A stretch of 6,122 nt of DNA from Actinomycetes bacterium (GTDB lineage: Bacteria > Actinomycetota > Aquicultoria > CAJVYJ01 > JAUVQD01). The stretch covers positions 1 through 6,122 of the forward strand of contig DAOUYN010000062.1 in the NCBI GenBank assembly GCA_030666075.1. Direction: 5' to 3'. Position 1 is the first letter of the stretch. Every line of letters begins with the position of its first letter. The notes under the pieces are model-generated. The model saw only the letters and a list, made by a program, of their open reading frames with translations, made no database searches and had not been told where the DNA came from. A program made the translations under genes and the position numbers. Positions 5,724 through 6,122 of this stretch are shown here, piece by piece.

Positions 5724-6122
5724 ATGTGTGGCATCGTTGGATATATTGGTAAGCAAGCTAGCGCTCCTATTCTCGTCCAGGGACTGAAGCGCCTCGAGTA
5801 CCGGGGCTATGATTCAGCGGGGATCGTCGTTTTGGACAACGGTGATTTTTCGCGCGTACGGCGTCAGGGCAATCTGGCCAACCTCCACGAGGCGATCGAC
5901 TTTTCGGCGCTGCCGGCGACGATGGGTATCGGGCACACTCGTTGGGCGACGCATGGAGCCCCATCGGAGGCCAATGCTCACCCGCATTTCGATTGCGCCG
6001 AGAAGATCGCCATCGTTCACAACGGCATCATCGAGAACTACGCCACGCTGAAGCAGTTTCTGGAGGGCAAGGGGCACACCTTCAAGAGCGATACGGACAC
6101 GGAGGTGCTGGCGCACCTGATT
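5724..6122 (+). CDS. glmS: Glutamine-fructose-6-phosphate aminotransferase (isomerizing), N-terminal fragment
   Basis: The first 133 codons of GlmS are present and the reading frame is open at the right edge. GlmS transfers the amide nitrogen of glutamine to fructose-6-phosphate to give glucosamine-6-phosphate, the committed step of amino-sugar synthesis. Only the class II glutamine amidotransferase domain is visible. It begins MCGIVGYIG, where Cys becomes the N-terminal nucleophile after Met removal. Then come [19 protein letters not shown] (glutamine binding), NAHPH, the oxyanion-hole segment VHNGIIENY, and SDTDTEVL with its glutamine-binding aspartate. The full family length is about 600-610, so the two SIS sugar-isomerase domains lie beyond the window. 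The YRGYDSAG form and position directly after glmM favour GlmS over asparagine synthetase or PurF. Only 29 nt separate it from glmM, too little for a glmS ribozyme. Confidence 0.97.
   Translation, partial: MCGIVGYIGKQASAPILVQGLKRLEYRGYDSAGIVVLDNGDFSRVRRQGNLANLHEAIDFSALPATMGIGHTRWATHGAPSEANAHPHFDCAEKIAIVHNGIIENYATLKQFLEGKGHTFKSDTDTEVLAHLI

Overview
The window reads as ordinary chromosomal housekeeping DNA of a bacterium. All genes lie on the + strand and are tightly packed. GC content looks moderately high (my estimate, not a count). The gene order points to a deep or lesser-known branch of Actinobacteriota: tatD, a cell-wall G5 protein and rsmA are followed by rplM-rpsI and then glmM-glmS. 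The rplM-rpsI-glmM-glmS order is characteristic of actinobacteria. One feature is more Firmicutes-like: the protein in the RpfB slot carries a 3D domain instead of the Rpf lysozyme-like domain. I cannot assign a genus.

Left block (1-2326): the C-terminal part of a TatD-family metal-dependent hydrolase, an 88-nt gap, a membrane-anchored DUF348-G5-3D cell-wall protein (YabE/Sps type), and 12 nt later the complete 16S rRNA dimethyltransferase rsmA. The neighbours often seen beside rsmA (rnmV upstream in Firmicutes, ispE downstream in many actinobacteria) are absent.

Right block (2327-6122): a good housekeeping promoter (TTGACA, 17 nt, TAGTAT) lies in the 76-nt gap after rsmA and drives rplM-rpsI, which abut without spacing. 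Ten bases after rpsI begins a PLP-dependent amino-acid racemase of the alanine/ornithine racemase (Orr-like) family, an unusual insertion in this gene order. Next come glmM (complete) and glmS (first 133 codons only; it runs off the right edge). A TATAAT hexamer near the end of the racemase gene may give glmM-glmS a second promoter.

Functionally the window joins ribosome production (RsmA, L13, S9) with cell-wall supply. GlmS makes glucosamine-6-phosphate, GlmM converts it to glucosamine-1-phosphate for UDP-GlcNAc, the racemase may supply a D-amino acid, and the 3D protein may remodel finished peptidoglycan. I see no mobile element, CRISPR array, tRNA or rRNA, and no sign of a wholly new system. 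The most interesting points are the placement of the racemase and the 3D-for-Rpf domain exchange.
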